Source: JAPHSX01 sp041554195
GTDB taxonomy: Bacteria; Pseudomonadota; Gammaproteobacteria; Thiohalomonadales; Thiohalomonadaceae
DNA: 64,000 bases
Reading direction: 5' to 3'
NCBI GenBank assembly: GCA_041554195.1
Contig: JBFFMJ010000006.1
Span: 62,001-126,000, forward strand
Made by a program: the position numbers and the translations under genes. The notes under the pieces are model-generated. The model ran no database searches. It was not told the DNA's origin and was given only the letters and a program-made list of their open reading frames with translations. The stretch's first letter is position 1; the number at the start of each line of letters is the position of its first letter. Below, in pieces: positions 1 through 8,574 of this stretch.

Positions 1-666
1 CCAGTGATCCAGCACGATCGCGGCATTCTCAAACACCTCATCACGGGTATAGCCATTGACCGCAACGATGGTGGTGAGGTCGGCCCCGCGTGAGGAGAGG
101 ATACCGTTGTGCGAGTCTTCAAAGGCGATACATTCCTCGGGCTTGAGCTTCATCTGCTCCATCGCCCAGAGGTAGATATCGGGGGCGGGTTTTTTCGCCG
201 GCACGATGTCGCCGGCGGCGATCACCTCAAACCAGGACATGGCCTCGGGGTCCATCGCGTTTTCCAGCAGGGCGCTAACGTTCTCGGGGGTGGTGGTGGT
301 GGCCACCGCCAAGCGCATACCCGCATCGCGTGCCTCGTTGATCAAACGCTTCACCCCGGGGCGCAGCGGGATCAGCGCCTCTGAGAGCATCTGCACATAA
401 TGTCTGGTCTTGGAGGCGTGCAGTCCGGCGATAAACTCCGCCAACTCGGCAGGACGCTCAAACTCGGTATTGAAGTTATCGAGATAGTAGCGAATGCGCT
501 CCTTGCCACCGGTTACCGCCAGTAATTTGCCGTAGAGCGCCTCAGACCAGTTCCAGTCAAGACCCGCCTCCTCGAAGGCACGGTTAAAGGCCACCCGGTG
601 GCCATCACGCTCGGTATCGGCAAGGGTTCCATCAACATCAAATAACAGGGCTTTCAGTGTAGTCAT
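1..666 (-). CDS. cbbY: CbbY-type HAD phosphatase, C-terminus cut by window edge
   Basis: The reading frame runs leftward from an ATG at 666-664 and stays open to base 1, giving 222 codons without a stop. The N-terminus has HAD motif I (DVDGT, residues 10-14) followed by a cap domain, a KKPAPD segment and a late FEDS motif, as in CbbY/beta-phosphoglucomutase-like phosphatases of about 250 residues. The cap start (AFNRAF) resembles CbbY, which removes misfire sugar bisphosphates such as xylulose-1,5-bisphosphate that inhibit Rubisco. That role is inferred from family resemblance, since no cbb genes are visible here. A general sugar phosphatase is the main alternative. Confidence 0.8.
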   Translation of the reverse strand, partial: MTTLKALLFDVDGTLADTERDGHRVAFNRAFEEAGLDWNWSEALYGKLLAVTGGKERIRYYLDNFNTEFERPAELAEFIAGLHASKTRHYVQMLSEALIPLRPGVKRLINEARDAGMRLAVATTTTPENVSALLENAMDPEAMSWFEVIAAGDIVPAKKPAPDIYLWAMEQMKLKPEECIAFEDSHNGILSSRGADLTTIVAVNGYTRDEVFENAAIVLDHW

Positions 667-823
667 TGTTAGGTCTTGTATGCGGTTAAAAGACACAGTA
701 GATTACCCGACTATTTTGAAAAATGCACCCCGCCCAATGGGTGACTAATGTTGCGCCACCTACCGACATCTGGTATAGATGCGCGCTTGATTTTTTCTTA
801 CGCTTCGCAGGAGACCCTAGCGT

Positions 824-1336
824 ATGCCAACAAAAAAAGCCGCAGCCCCGAAAAAGGCTGCAACTAAGAAGGCTCCGGCCAAAAAAACTCCGGCCAAGAA
901 AAGCCGCAGTAGCCAGGCGCTTCTTGATAGTGCCGGTCACTTCACGCCCTATGTGGAGAAGAAAGGCGAGGAGTACATGAACCCTAAAATGGCCGACCAC
1001 TTCCGTGCCATTCTCAACAGCTGGAAAACAGAGTTGATGGAAGAGGTGGATCGCACCATGCACCACATGCAGGATGAGGCCGCCAACTTCCCTGATCCCA
1101 ATGACCGTGCCAGTCAGGAATCAGAATTTGCGATGGAGCTGCGAGCCCGCGACCGCGAGCGCAAGCTGTTGAAAAAGATCGCCGAATCTCTCGACCTCAT
1201 TGACGAGGAAGAGTACGGCTACTGTGAGAGCTGTGGCGTAGAGATTGGCATACGTCGGCTCGAGGCTCGCCCCACGGCTACCCTGTGCATCGACTGCAAG
1301 ACCCTGGACGAGATTCGAGAGAAGCAGCGGGTATAA
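824..1336 (+). CDS. dksA: RNA polymerase-binding transcription factor DksA with basic N-terminal tail
   Basis: DksA binds the RNA polymerase secondary channel and works with ppGpp to adjust rRNA and amino-acid promoters. The protein has 170 residues. The coiled-coil tip motif DxxDxA is present (D91, D94, A96) and the four zinc cysteines are C134, C137, C155 and C158. Residues 1-30 are an unusual Lys/Ala/Pro-rich tail resembling histone H1 tails, absent from the roughly 150-residue enterobacterial protein. An AGGAG precedes the ATG. gluQ lies downstream, the usual pairing in gammaproteobacteria, although here a terminator and about 330 bases separate them. A RelA-clade ppGpp synthetase gene lies at 15734-17941. 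Confidence 0.95.
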   Translation: MPTKKAAAPKKAATKKAPAKKTPAKKSRSSQALLDSAGHFTPYVEKKGEEYMNPKMADHFRAILNSWKTELMEEVDRTMHHMQDEAANFPDPNDRASQESEFAMELRARDRERKLLKKIAESLDLIDEEEYGYCESCGVEIGIRRLEARPTATLCIDCKTLDEIREKQRV

Positions 1337-1360
1337 CAGCCGCCGCTAATTGCCATTACA

Positions 1361-1386
1361 AAGAGGGGGCCACTGGCCCCCTCTTT
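1361..1386 (+). terminator. Rho-independent terminator after dksA
   Basis: An inverted repeat AGAGGGGGCC / GGCCCCCTCT with an ACT loop is followed by a short T run, 24 bases after the dksA stop. Confidence 0.85.
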
Positions 1387-1464
1387 TACGTTCAGCGACT
1401 ATGCTCGTCGCTCGACAGCATTGGGAAGATCTAGGCTACGCCTCTACTCCTGAATCTCGCAGGA

Positions 1465-1588
1465 CTATACCCCACTATTATAGCTTAGGCGATGATCCTG
1501 CCCAAAGGCCGCCAGACTGGCGGAAATACGCTCAATCCAGTCGCTCTTCACGCTTTCGATAATCCAGCGATCATCGCTATCATCTGCG
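1465..1588 (-). pseudogene. Possible decayed gene fragment
   Basis: The 1387-1720 gap holds no convincing gene. On the minus strand one frame of about 40 codons (ending at TAG 1465-1467) reads like protein, with DDRWIIESVK and WIERISASLAAFG, but it has no start codon and a stop lies just upstream. It could be the tail of a deleted gene or chance. The rest of the gap shows nothing beyond the dksA terminator and the gluQ promoter region. Confidence 0.25.
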
Positions 1589-1720
1589 CCTCACGGGGTG
1601 ATGACACCGATTAACCTAACTAGAGGCTCTGTTTTCACCAGCGCCATCCCCCACACAACTACTATCAGATAAGGGGCTCCTTTATAGTAGGAACCAATGA
1701 GAGACGAACACAGATAAAAC

Positions 1721-2638
1721 ATGGCCCAAGCAGACACCACCCACTACCGCGGTCGATTTGCCCCCTCCCCCACCGGACCGCTGCACTTCGGCTCATTAAT
1801 CGCCGCCATCGGCAGCGCCCTACAGGCACGCAGCCAGGGCGGAGAGTGGCTGCTGCGCATCGAAGACCTAGACCCCCCACGTGAGATGCCCGGTGCCGCC
1901 GATGCCATCCTGCGCACCCTGGAGCGGTACGGCTTTGAGTGGGATGGCCCTGTCATCTACCAAAGCCAGCGTAGCGAGCTCTATCTGGACGCCCTGTCGC
2001 AGCTGCGCCGCTCTGGCCGAAGCTATCGCTGTAGCTGCTCACGTAAAGAGATCGCCGCCGAGGGGCAACGCCAGGGGCTGCCTGGCGGAGTCTACTCCGG
2101 CAGCTGCCGCAACGCCGCCATTAATGCCGAGCACCACCACGCCACCCGCCTGCTCCTGCCCGAGGGCGAGGTGGGCTTTACTGACCCGGTGCAGGGCCAC
2201 TTCTCACAACAACTGAACAGGGAGGTGGGCGACTTCGTACTGCGCCGTGCCGACGGCCTCTTCGCCTATCAGCTGGCCGTAGTCGTGGACGATGCCGAAC
2301 AGGGCATCACCGAGGTGGTACGCGGCAGCGACCTGCTGGACAACACGCCGCGTCAGATCGCCCTGCAACGGGCTCTGGGGCTGACCACGCCCCGCTACCT
2401 TCACCTACCGCTGGTGCTCAACGCACAGGGTCAGAAACTGAGTAAGCAGAACTTCGCCCCGACCCTGGACGATGACAAGCCCCTGCCTGCCCTGTGGCAG
2501 GCGCTGGAATTTCTCGGCCAGCAGCCGATAAATGAATTACTGGAGGGGGATCTCGACTCTCTCTGGCACTGGGCTGTAGAGAACTGGCAGAGCAGGAATA
2601 TCCCCCGTAAACTGGGAGCCCCACTCAATATAAACTGA
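1721..2638 (+). CDS. gluQ: Glutamyl-queuosine tRNA(Asp) synthetase
   Basis: GluQRS resembles the catalytic core of glutamyl-tRNA synthetase without the anticodon-binding domain. It attaches glutamate to the queuosine at position 34 of tRNA(Asp). The 305 residues fit the family (about 300). Visible are the nucleotide-binding region (APSPTGPLHFGS, the HIGH equivalent), a cysteine-rich zinc-binding insert (CSCSRKEI, later GSCR) and the KMSKS-like KLSKQN near residue 242. Its position after dksA is conserved in many gammaproteobacteria. Confidence 0.94.
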   Translation: MAQADTTHYRGRFAPSPTGPLHFGSLIAAIGSALQARSQGGEWLLRIEDLDPPREMPGAADAILRTLERYGFEWDGPVIYQSQRSELYLDALSQLRRSGRSYRCSCSRKEIAAEGQRQGLPGGVYSGSCRNAAINAEHHHATRLLLPEGEVGFTDPVQGHFSQQLNREVGDFVLRRADGLFAYQLAVVVDDAEQGITEVVRGSDLLDNTPRQIALQRALGLTTPRYLHLPLVLNAQGQKLSKQNFAPTLDDDKPLPALWQALEFLGQQPINELLEGDLDSLWHWAVENWQSRNIPRKLGAPLNIN

Positions 2639-2673
2639 ACGGCACCCTCATCGACTATCTGTAGGCCTCTATC

Positions 2674-3114
2674 ATGACAGCGAACACCACCCCCCCCTTT
2701 CTTAGCGCCTACAAGGGCTACCTCAGCAATATCCTCAAGTGGGAGGAGCTGGACGTGTTCTGGCAAACCCTGCGTGACCACGCCGATATCGGCTGGTATA
2801 TCTATGCGGTAGGCGAGGCCCCACCGCAACAGACCTCAACTGCAGAACAACTCACCACCTTTATCGCCGAGATCGACAAACTGCTGCACAGTGAACACGA
2901 TGAGGATTACTGCGGCATCGTCTACGTCAATGACCGCGCAGCCCCCACCCTAGTCAAGATCTACGATCCCAACCACCTCGGTAGCTCCTGTGGTCCCGGC
3001 TGGGGCGAGGTGCTGCCTGGCTGGGTACTCTCCACCCAAATGCCTGTTGAGCTGCAGGTTGCCGCCCCACTCGCCAATAATCGACGTCGCTGGTGGCAAA
3101 AGCTTTTCAACTAA
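2674..3114 (+). CDS. Conserved hypothetical protein, 146 aa
   Basis: Not recognised. This is a soluble protein without signal peptide or membrane segment. It is rich in aromatic residues and has a WYIYAVGE stretch, a GIVYVND strand and a Gly/Pro-rich GSSCGPGWGEVLPGW segment near residues 106-120. It ends in a basic tail (RRRWWQK). The start codon lies 36 bases after gluQ, so the two are probably cotranscribed. The next frame fragment (3124-3279) is in the same phase after the stop, but the sequence gives no reason to think the two were one gene. Confidence 0.7.
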   Translation: MTANTTPPFLSAYKGYLSNILKWEELDVFWQTLRDHADIGWYIYAVGEAPPQQTSTAEQLTTFIAEIDKLLHSEHDEDYCGIVYVNDRAAPTLVKIYDPNHLGSSCGPGWGEVLPGWVLSTQMPVELQVAAPLANNRRRWWQKLFN

Positions 3115-3123
3115 AGGCAACCA

Positions 3124-3279
3124 GTGTCTGCCGCCCCTATTCACGACTCTCTGCTGCGACTGCATCGACGCGAATTTTTCCGTGTGCATACGCCACTGCT
3201 GGAGCCCATCACCTGCCGCTTCGACAATGGGGAGAATGAGGAGCTGACGCTACCACTGGCCGACATCAGTATTCGCTAA
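3124..3279 (+). pseudogene. Fragment of a YcgR-like PilZ-domain protein
   Basis: A 51-codon frame from GTG 3124 to TAA 3277-3279 contains LLRLHRREFFRVHTPL and ends LADIS-I-R. This matches the junction and start of the PilZ domain in YcgR-type c-di-GMP receptors (RREFFRv.TP...P..C....g......l.DIS). The flagellar-brake N-domain and the rest of the PilZ barrel are missing, so it looks like a remnant of a deleted gene. Expression as a tiny protein is possible but unlikely to be functional. Confidence 0.6.
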
Positions 3280-3305
3280 GGTTTTCTATAAATGTGCCGA
3301 CAAAC

Positions 3306-3336
3306 AAAAAAGGCCGGGGTAACCCAGCCTTTTTTT
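3306..3336. terminator. Bidirectional Rho-independent terminator
   Basis: The stem AAAAAGGC..GGGT / ACCC.GCCTTTTTTT is flanked by A and T runs. It sits between the PilZ fragment (plus) and the rhodanese gene (minus) and can serve both strands. Confidence 0.75.
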
Positions 3337-3359
3337 ATTGCAGCAACATCGCTAAGGAA

Positions 3360-3695
3360 TCAGGCAACCTGCACAAACTCAAAACCATTCTGTGCCCAGC
3401 CTATCACGCCACCACGCAGGTTAAAGGCGTTTTCAAAGCCGTTCTGTGCAAGATACGCACAAACCTGACCCGAACGTGCCCCACTGCGGCAGATAAAAAC
3501 CAACTGCTCATCCTGCCCAAGTTCAGCCAGGCGGCTGCCCAACACCGACATCGGCATCGCCTCGGCACCGGGAATAGAGCCCTGGGCGATCTCCATCGGC
3601 TCACGTACATCAATGATACGAAACTGCTTAGACTCATCACTCATCCACTGCGACAACTCCTGTGCATCGATCTCTTTTACATTGGAGAAGAACAT
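3360..3695 (-). CDS. Cytoplasmic single-domain rhodanese (GlpE-like)
   Basis: Single-domain sulfurtransferase of 111 residues without signal peptide. The active-site loop CRSGARS carries the catalytic cysteine with the arginine pattern typical of thiosulfate sulfurtransferases. An IIDVREPME strand/loop and an LRGGVIGW C-terminal motif complete the fold. The acceptor is unknown. It could move sulfane sulfur to thiols in the cytoplasm. It is one of six rhodanese-domain proteins in the window, and its small size makes it closest to GlpE/PspE-type enzymes. Confidence 0.9.
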   Translation of the reverse strand: MFFSNVKEIDAQELSQWMSDESKQFRIIDVREPMEIAQGSIPGAEAMPMSVLGSRLAELGQDEQLVFICRSGARSGQVCAYLAQNGFENAFNLRGGVIGWAQNGFEFVQVA

Positions 3696-3904
3696 AATCC
3701 ATACCTTTTTACTGAGCTATTAACTTAGCTACTAGTATATTAGCTTCACCTAATATTTCAAGGGCTGGCAAAGAGTTATTCATCCTGTTGTGATCAACGC
3801 CCCCTTGCCCACCCACATCAGGGTAGCTGGAATTACGCATAGGCTGTGGTATGTTTCAGGGTCTCGGCAAGATAAAACCAAAGCGCCCTATAAGGAGTTC
3901 ACGA

Positions 3905-5857
3905 ATGTCGCAGCAGTCCAAAGTCTATCCGGTTCCGGCTGATTTCGCCGCCAATGCTCATATTGATGAGGCGTCGTATAAGGAGATGTACCAGCGCTCA
4001 GTCGATCATCCCAAGGCCTTCTGGGCCGAACAGGCCAGTGAATTCCTCACATGGTCCAAGCCCTGGGACAATGTCCTCGACTGGAGCTTTGAGGGGGATG
4101 TGCATATTAAATGGTTCGAGGGGGGCAAACTCAATGTCGCCTACAACTGCATCGACCGCCACCTGGGATCTCGTGGCGATCAGGTCGCCATCATCTGGGA
4201 GGGCGACGACCCCGATGATGACAAAAAGATCACCTACAAAGAGCTGCATGAAGCCGTCTCCAAATTCGGCAACCTGCTCAAGTCTCGTGGGGTGAAGAAG
4301 GGCGACCGAGTCTGTATCTACATGCCGATGATCCCCGAGGCCGCCTACGCCATGCTCGCCTGTGCCCGCATCGGGGCCATCCACTCGGTGGTCTTCGGCG
4401 GCTTCTCGCCGGAGTCTCTAAAAGACCGTATCCTCGACTCCGATTGTCAGGTGGTGATCACCGCCGATGAAGGGGTTCGTGGCGGACGCCCGGTACCGCT
4501 CAAGGCCAACACCGACAAGGCGCTGGAGCAGTGCCCCAATGTTCACACCGTGATCACCGTGCGTCGCACCGGTGGCGAGACCAACTGGATCGCTGACCGC
4601 GACATCTGGTATCACGAGGCGATGGGCCATATGGCCGATGAATGCCCCTGTGAAGAGATGGATGCCGAGGACCCGCTGTTCATCCTCTACACCTCCGGCT
4701 CTACCGGCAAACCCAAGGGGGTGCTGCACACCACCGGCGGCTACCTGCTCTACGCGGCGATGACCACCAAGTACACCTTCGACCTGCACGAGGGCGACAT
4801 CTACTGGTGTACCGCCGATGTCGGCTGGGTCACCGGCCACAGCTACCTGGTCTACGGCCCGCTGGCCATCGGCGCCACCACACTTTCATTTGAGGGTATC
4901 CCCACCTACCCCGACGCCTCGCGCTTCTGGCAGGTGGTCGACAAACACCAGGTCAGTGTCTTCTACACTGCCCCCACCGCGATTCGAGCACTGATGCGCG
5001 AAGGCGATGAGCCGGTGAAGAAATTCAGCCGTAAAAGTCTGCGCCTGCTCGGTACTGTCGGCGAGCCGATTAATCCCGAGGCGTGGCAATGGTACTACCG
5101 CGTGGTCGGTGAGGAGCGCTGCCCCATTGTCGATACCTGGTGGCAGACCGAGACCGGTGGTCACCTGCTGACCCCCCTGCCCGGCGCCACCGCACTCAAG
5201 CCCGGCTCGGCCACCCGCCCCTTCTTTGGGGTGCAGCCTGCCATCGTTGACGCCCAGAGCGGAGAGGTGCTGGAGGGTGAGGCCGAAGGGGCGCTGGTCA
5301 TGCTCGCCCCCTGGCCGGGGATGATGCGTAGCGTCTACGGTGACCATGAGCGCTTTATCAAGACCTATTTCAGCGACTACAAGGGGAAATACTTCTCCGG
5401 TGATGGGGCCAGACGCGATGAGGACGGTGACTACTGGATCACCGGTCGCATGGACGATGTGCTCAACGTCTCCGGCCACCGCATGGGCACCGCTGAGGTG
5501 GAGAGCGCGCTGGTACTGCACGATGCCGTCGCCGAGGCCGCCGTGGTCGGTTTCCCGCACGAGATTAAGGGCGAAGGCATTTATGCCTACGTCACTCTGG
5601 TTAAGGATGTGGAACCGAGCGAGGAGCTACGCAAGGCACTGATACAACAGGTACGCCAGGAGATCGGGGCCATCGCCTCACCCGATGTCATTCAATGGGC
5701 ACCGGGGCTGCCGAAGACCCGCTCAGGCAAGATCATGCGACGCATCCTGCGCAAGATCGCCGCCAACGAGCAGGACTCCATTGGCGACACCTCCACCCTC
5801 GCCGACCCGGCCGTCGTGGAAGATCTCATCGAGAACAGAGCTAATCGCGGCGGATAA
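3905..5857 (+). CDS. acs: Acetyl-coenzyme A synthetase
   Basis: Acs makes acetyl-CoA from acetate, ATP and CoA via acetyl-adenylate. From the ATG at 3905, preceded by AAGGAG, the protein has 650 residues, close to the E. coli enzyme. An in-frame ATG at 3851 lacks such a site. The P-loop-like YTSGSTGKPKG motif, WWQTETG, the hinge YWITGRMDD and the C-terminal PKTRSGKIMRR, whose second lysine is the known acetylation site, are all present. The gene appears monocistronic. It suggests acetate assimilation or recycling beside autotrophy. Confidence 0.96.
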   Translation: MSQQSKVYPVPADFAANAHIDEASYKEMYQRSVDHPKAFWAEQASEFLTWSKPWDNVLDWSFEGDVHIKWFEGGKLNVAYNCIDRHLGSRGDQVAIIWEGDDPDDDKKITYKELHEAVSKFGNLLKSRGVKKGDRVCIYMPMIPEAAYAMLACARIGAIHSVVFGGFSPESLKDRILDSDCQVVITADEGVRGGRPVPLKANTDKALEQCPNVHTVITVRRTGGETNWIADRDIWYHEAMGHMADECPCEEMDAEDPLFILYTSGSTGKPKGVLHTTGGYLLYAAMTTKYTFDLHEGDIYWCTADVGWVTGHSYLVYGPLAIGATTLSFEGIPTYPDASRFWQVVDKHQVSVFYTAPTAIRALMREGDEPVKKFSRKSLRLLGTVGEPINPEAWQWYYRVVGEERCPIVDTWWQTETGGHLLTPLPGATALKPGSATRPFFGVQPAIVDAQSGEVLEGEAEGALVMLAPWPGMMRSVYGDHERFIKTYFSDYKGKYFSGDGARRDEDGDYWITGRMDDVLNVSGHRMGTAEVESALVLHDAVAEAAVVGFPHEIKGEGIYAYVTLVKDVEPSEELRKALIQQVRQEIGAIASPDVIQWAPGLPKTRSGKIMRRILRKIAANEQDSIGDTSTLADPAVVEDLIENRANRGG

Positions 5858-6010
5858 CACGCAACGGGGCGGCATCACTCGTTGCAAGCCCCTTTTGTCC
5901 CCTGCTTGTGAAGCCTGTGAGCCGTAGCACCGATTTTTCTAGCCACCGCTGTCATACTTATAAAGACTCTACTCAACTCTTTAACAGGGCCCGGTGAAAA
6001 GACGCGTAAT

Positions 6011-6817
6011 ATGGCCGAACATGGCGGTAACAGTTTGAATCTAATCAGCGGCATAATAGGGCGACAGGTGCTGCGCCTGCCGCTCTACATCCTCGATCTC
6101 ACCCTGTTCACCCTGCAGGCACTACGCGAGTGGCGCGAGCAGAGCAGTCTGCGTAACCGCGCCACCTACTCCAGCTTTGTCAGTCAGATGATCTTCACCG
6201 GCATTGATGCGCTGCCGCCGATCATCCTGCTGTCTCTGGCGTCGGGGGTGAGCATCACCAGCATGTTGCTGAAAAACGTGCAGGTTTTCGGCACCACGGC
6301 CGATATCGTCAACATCCTCACCGATGTGGTGGCCCTGGAGCTGGGTAGCCTACTCACTGCGGTGATTCTTGTGGGGCGCTCCGGTTCGGCCATCGCCATC
6401 GATTTGGGTAATATGAAGCTCAACCGTGAGGTCGAGGGGCTGGGGCTATTGGGCATTAACATCAACCACCTGTTGATCACCCCGCGGCTTGTCGGCACCT
6501 CCATCTCGCAGCTGGTGCTGGCGATCTTCTTCTCCTCACTGTCGGTATTTAGCGCCATCGCCTTTAACGCCTCACTCTATTCGGCCAGCTACTGGAAATA
6601 CCTCGGCGAGATCCCCCTTGCCTTCGACCCCAGCGACCTGTTGCTGTTTGTGATAAAGAACCTGGTATTTGGGCTGATCATCGGCGTCACTGCCTGCTAT
6701 CACGGACTACGGGTACAACATTCGGTTACCGAGATCCCACAACAGAGCCAGCGGGCCATCGTCAACAGCCTGAGCATCATCTTCATACTGGACGGCCTGT
6801 TCGCGGTGATCACATAA
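6011..6817 (+). CDS. MlaE/YrbE-family ABC permease
   Basis: Inner-membrane permease of an MCE (mammalian cell entry) lipid transport system of 268 residues. It has several hydrophobic helices, the conserved TGIDALPPI segment and an ALELGSLLTAVILVGRSGSAIA stretch of the MlaE fold. It starts a four-gene operon: permease, ATPase-like protein, MCE protein, lipoprotein. By analogy with MlaFEDB it would move phospholipid or another lipid between inner and outer membranes. Substrate and direction cannot be read from sequence. Confidence 0.88.
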   Translation: MAEHGGNSLNLISGIIGRQVLRLPLYILDLTLFTLQALREWREQSSLRNRATYSSFVSQMIFTGIDALPPIILLSLASGVSITSMLLKNVQVFGTTADIVNILTDVVALELGSLLTAVILVGRSGSAIAIDLGNMKLNREVEGLGLLGININHLLITPRLVGTSISQLVLAIFFSSLSVFSAIAFNASLYSASYWKYLGEIPLAFDPSDLLLFVIKNLVFGLIIGVTACYHGLRVQHSVTEIPQQSQRAIVNSLSIIFILDGLFAVIT

Positions 6818-6818
6818 G

Positions 6819-7571
6819 ATGGCCGGGGACAACTACACCGATGCCCTGATCGAGGCGGATAACATTGTGCCGGCAGGTGAAACGCTGGCGATGAGTGTAC
6901 GCCTGCGGCGCCACGATATTCTCTGTCTCATCGGCCCGGATTCGGTGCGCCTGTGCCAGTACCTGCACACCCTTGCCGGGGTAAAACCGGCGCACAGTGG
7001 CGAGCTAAAACTGTTCAACCGTTCCACAACATCTATGGATAGAAAGAGCTGGCGCGAACAGCGACAATACATTGGCTATGTCGCACGCAATGCCCCTATT
7101 CTGTCGGTGTTACGGGGTATCGAAAACGTCATGCTGCCGGTGCTCTATCACAAACTGATGACTCGCGAAGAGGCTGCGATAAGGGCCAGGGAACTCATCG
7201 AACAGGTCGGCTTCAGCGGCGACCTCAACGCACTACCCGCCTACTTAAACCAGCAACAACGTATGCAACTGGCTATCGCTCGTGGCACCATCCTTGAGCC
7301 ACTGGTATTGTTTTTGGAGCTCCCCTTCTCTGGCCTGTCGCTTGCAGAGCAGCAACCAATCTATCATTATCTGATTAACAGTGTCTTCAGGCGTACACTC
7401 GCGCTGGCAACGCACAATCTACGACTGGTAAGAGAGTCGGCGACACAAATCCTCTTCATCAGCGAGCAGCAGGTGCTGCACTTTTGCAGCTGGCAGGAGC
7501 TTAACCAGTGTCGGCACGAAGAGGTCGTCACCTACCTGCAGCATCACCAGCAGCAGTATCAACCGGCATAA
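6819..7571 (+). CDS. Degenerate ABC ATPase-like subunit of the MCE system
   Basis: This gene sits where mlaF should be, one base after the permease, and its 250 residues align along an ABC ATPase. The nucleotide-binding motifs are eroded. The Walker A position reads GPDSVRLCQ, without the P-loop glycines, lysine or Ser/Thr. The signature is LNQQQRMQLAIARG instead of LSGGQ, and Walker B is LFLELPFSGLS with its aspartate lost. Only the H-loop (ATHNL) survives. The frame is intact, so it is not a simple pseudogene. It may be a structural subunit, or ATP may be supplied by another ATPase. Confidence 0.8.
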   Translation: MAGDNYTDALIEADNIVPAGETLAMSVRLRRHDILCLIGPDSVRLCQYLHTLAGVKPAHSGELKLFNRSTTSMDRKSWREQRQYIGYVARNAPILSVLRGIENVMLPVLYHKLMTREEAAIRARELIEQVGFSGDLNALPAYLNQQQRMQLAIARGTILEPLVLFLELPFSGLSLAEQQPIYHYLINSVFRRTLALATHNLRLVRESATQILFISEQQVLHFCSWQELNQCRHEEVVTYLQHHQQQYQPA

Positions 7572-7575
7572 CACG

Positions 7576-8574
7576 ATGAGTCAGCAACAGCCTATTCACT
7601 ACATTCACCGCATGAACTATACGGTGCAGGAGCGCTTGGTAGGTATTTTTATACTCGTGGCGCTGATCGTCATTTTCGTCCTGATGTTCGTCAACAGCAA
7701 AACGGCGCACCTGTTTGAAGATCGTATCACCCTCAACACCTACCTCACCAAGGCTGAGGGGATCAGCACGGAGACGCCTGTCAAGATCTCAGGCATTGAG
7801 GTAGGCAAGGTCCACTCACTTGATATTGCCCCCGACCACCGCATCCACGTCAAACTTATTGTCTACCAACGTTATCAATCGCTGCTGCGCAGCGACTCCA
7901 AGGCTGCTATAGGGAAACTGTCGATGCTGGGCAAATCGATGATCAATATCACCGCCGGTTCAACCCAACAGCCGATGCTGGCCAACGGTGCCACCATTGA
8001 GGTTGAAGAGCCGCTCTCGGTTGATGAGCTGCTGGCCGAACTTACCCCGGTGATTCAGGGCGTAGAGACCACGGTGAAACGCTTTGCCGATATTATGCAA
8101 AAAATTGAGCCACAGAAGGTGGGGAATATCGTCACCGACCTTGAGAAATCTGCGCAAAACATTGAAAACGTCACGACACAGCTAAACAGCGCACAGGGCA
8201 CCATCGGCATGGCGATCAACGACCCCGCTTTCCAGCAGCGTTTCTCCAAGGCCATCACCTCGATCGATCAGGCCTTCGTGCAAATGGAAAAACGGCTGCA
8301 TGAGCTTGAGTCCACCAGTGCCAATGTCAATAAAAGTTCAGAGGACTTTCCTGCGATCACCGCCGAATTAAAGGGCGTACTGGGTAACACCAACGCCATG
8401 CTTACCAACGTAAATATTGAGCTTAAGCAGTTCCCTGAACTGGTAACGCGCATGAATGTATTAATGGAGGAGACCGACCGCCTGCTAGAGGGAATTAACA
8501 ACTCCTGGTTATTATCCAGTGAGGAAGGACGGCTGCAACGTAAGCTGATAGGAGTTCAGCCCTATCATGAATAA
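7576..8574 (+). CDS. MlaD-like MCE-domain protein
   Basis: Membrane-anchored periplasmic MCE protein of 332 residues. One transmembrane helix lies near residues 17-35 (ERLVGIFILVALIVIF), followed by one MCE beta-barrel domain (about 48-125, TPVKISGIEVGKV). A long, mostly helical C-terminal tail then reaches about residue 310. In Mla systems such proteins form hexameric rings on the permease that carry lipid through a central pore. The long helices could extend a tunnel. It is translationally close to its neighbours and overlaps the lipoprotein gene by 8 bases. Confidence 0.88.
   Translation: MSQQQPIHYIHRMNYTVQERLVGIFILVALIVIFVLMFVNSKTAHLFEDRITLNTYLTKAEGISTETPVKISGIEVGKVHSLDIAPDHRIHVKLIVYQRYQSLLRSDSKAAIGKLSMLGKSMINITAGSTQQPMLANGATIEVEEPLSVDELLAELTPVIQGVETTVKRFADIMQKIEPQKVGNIVTDLEKSAQNIENVTTQLNSAQGTIGMAINDPAFQQRFSKAITSIDQAFVQMEKRLHELESTSANVNKSSEDFPAITAELKGVLGNTNAMLTNVNIELKQFPELVTRMNVLMEETDRLLEGINNSWLLSSEEGRLQRKLIGVQPYHE

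Noticed and set aside
1350..1562. Open frame of 70 codons after dksA
   Set aside because: It begins upstream of and runs through the dksA terminator, and its translation looks random.
2674..3279. Readthrough of the TAA at 3112-3114 joining the unknown protein to the PilZ fragment
   Set aside because: The frames are in phase, but the upstream protein does not resemble the YcgR N-terminal domain and no readthrough signal is seen.
3785..3796. GTTGTGATCAAC before acs, seen as a possible FNR box
   Set aside because: The half-site spacing does not fit TTGAT-N4-ATCAA.
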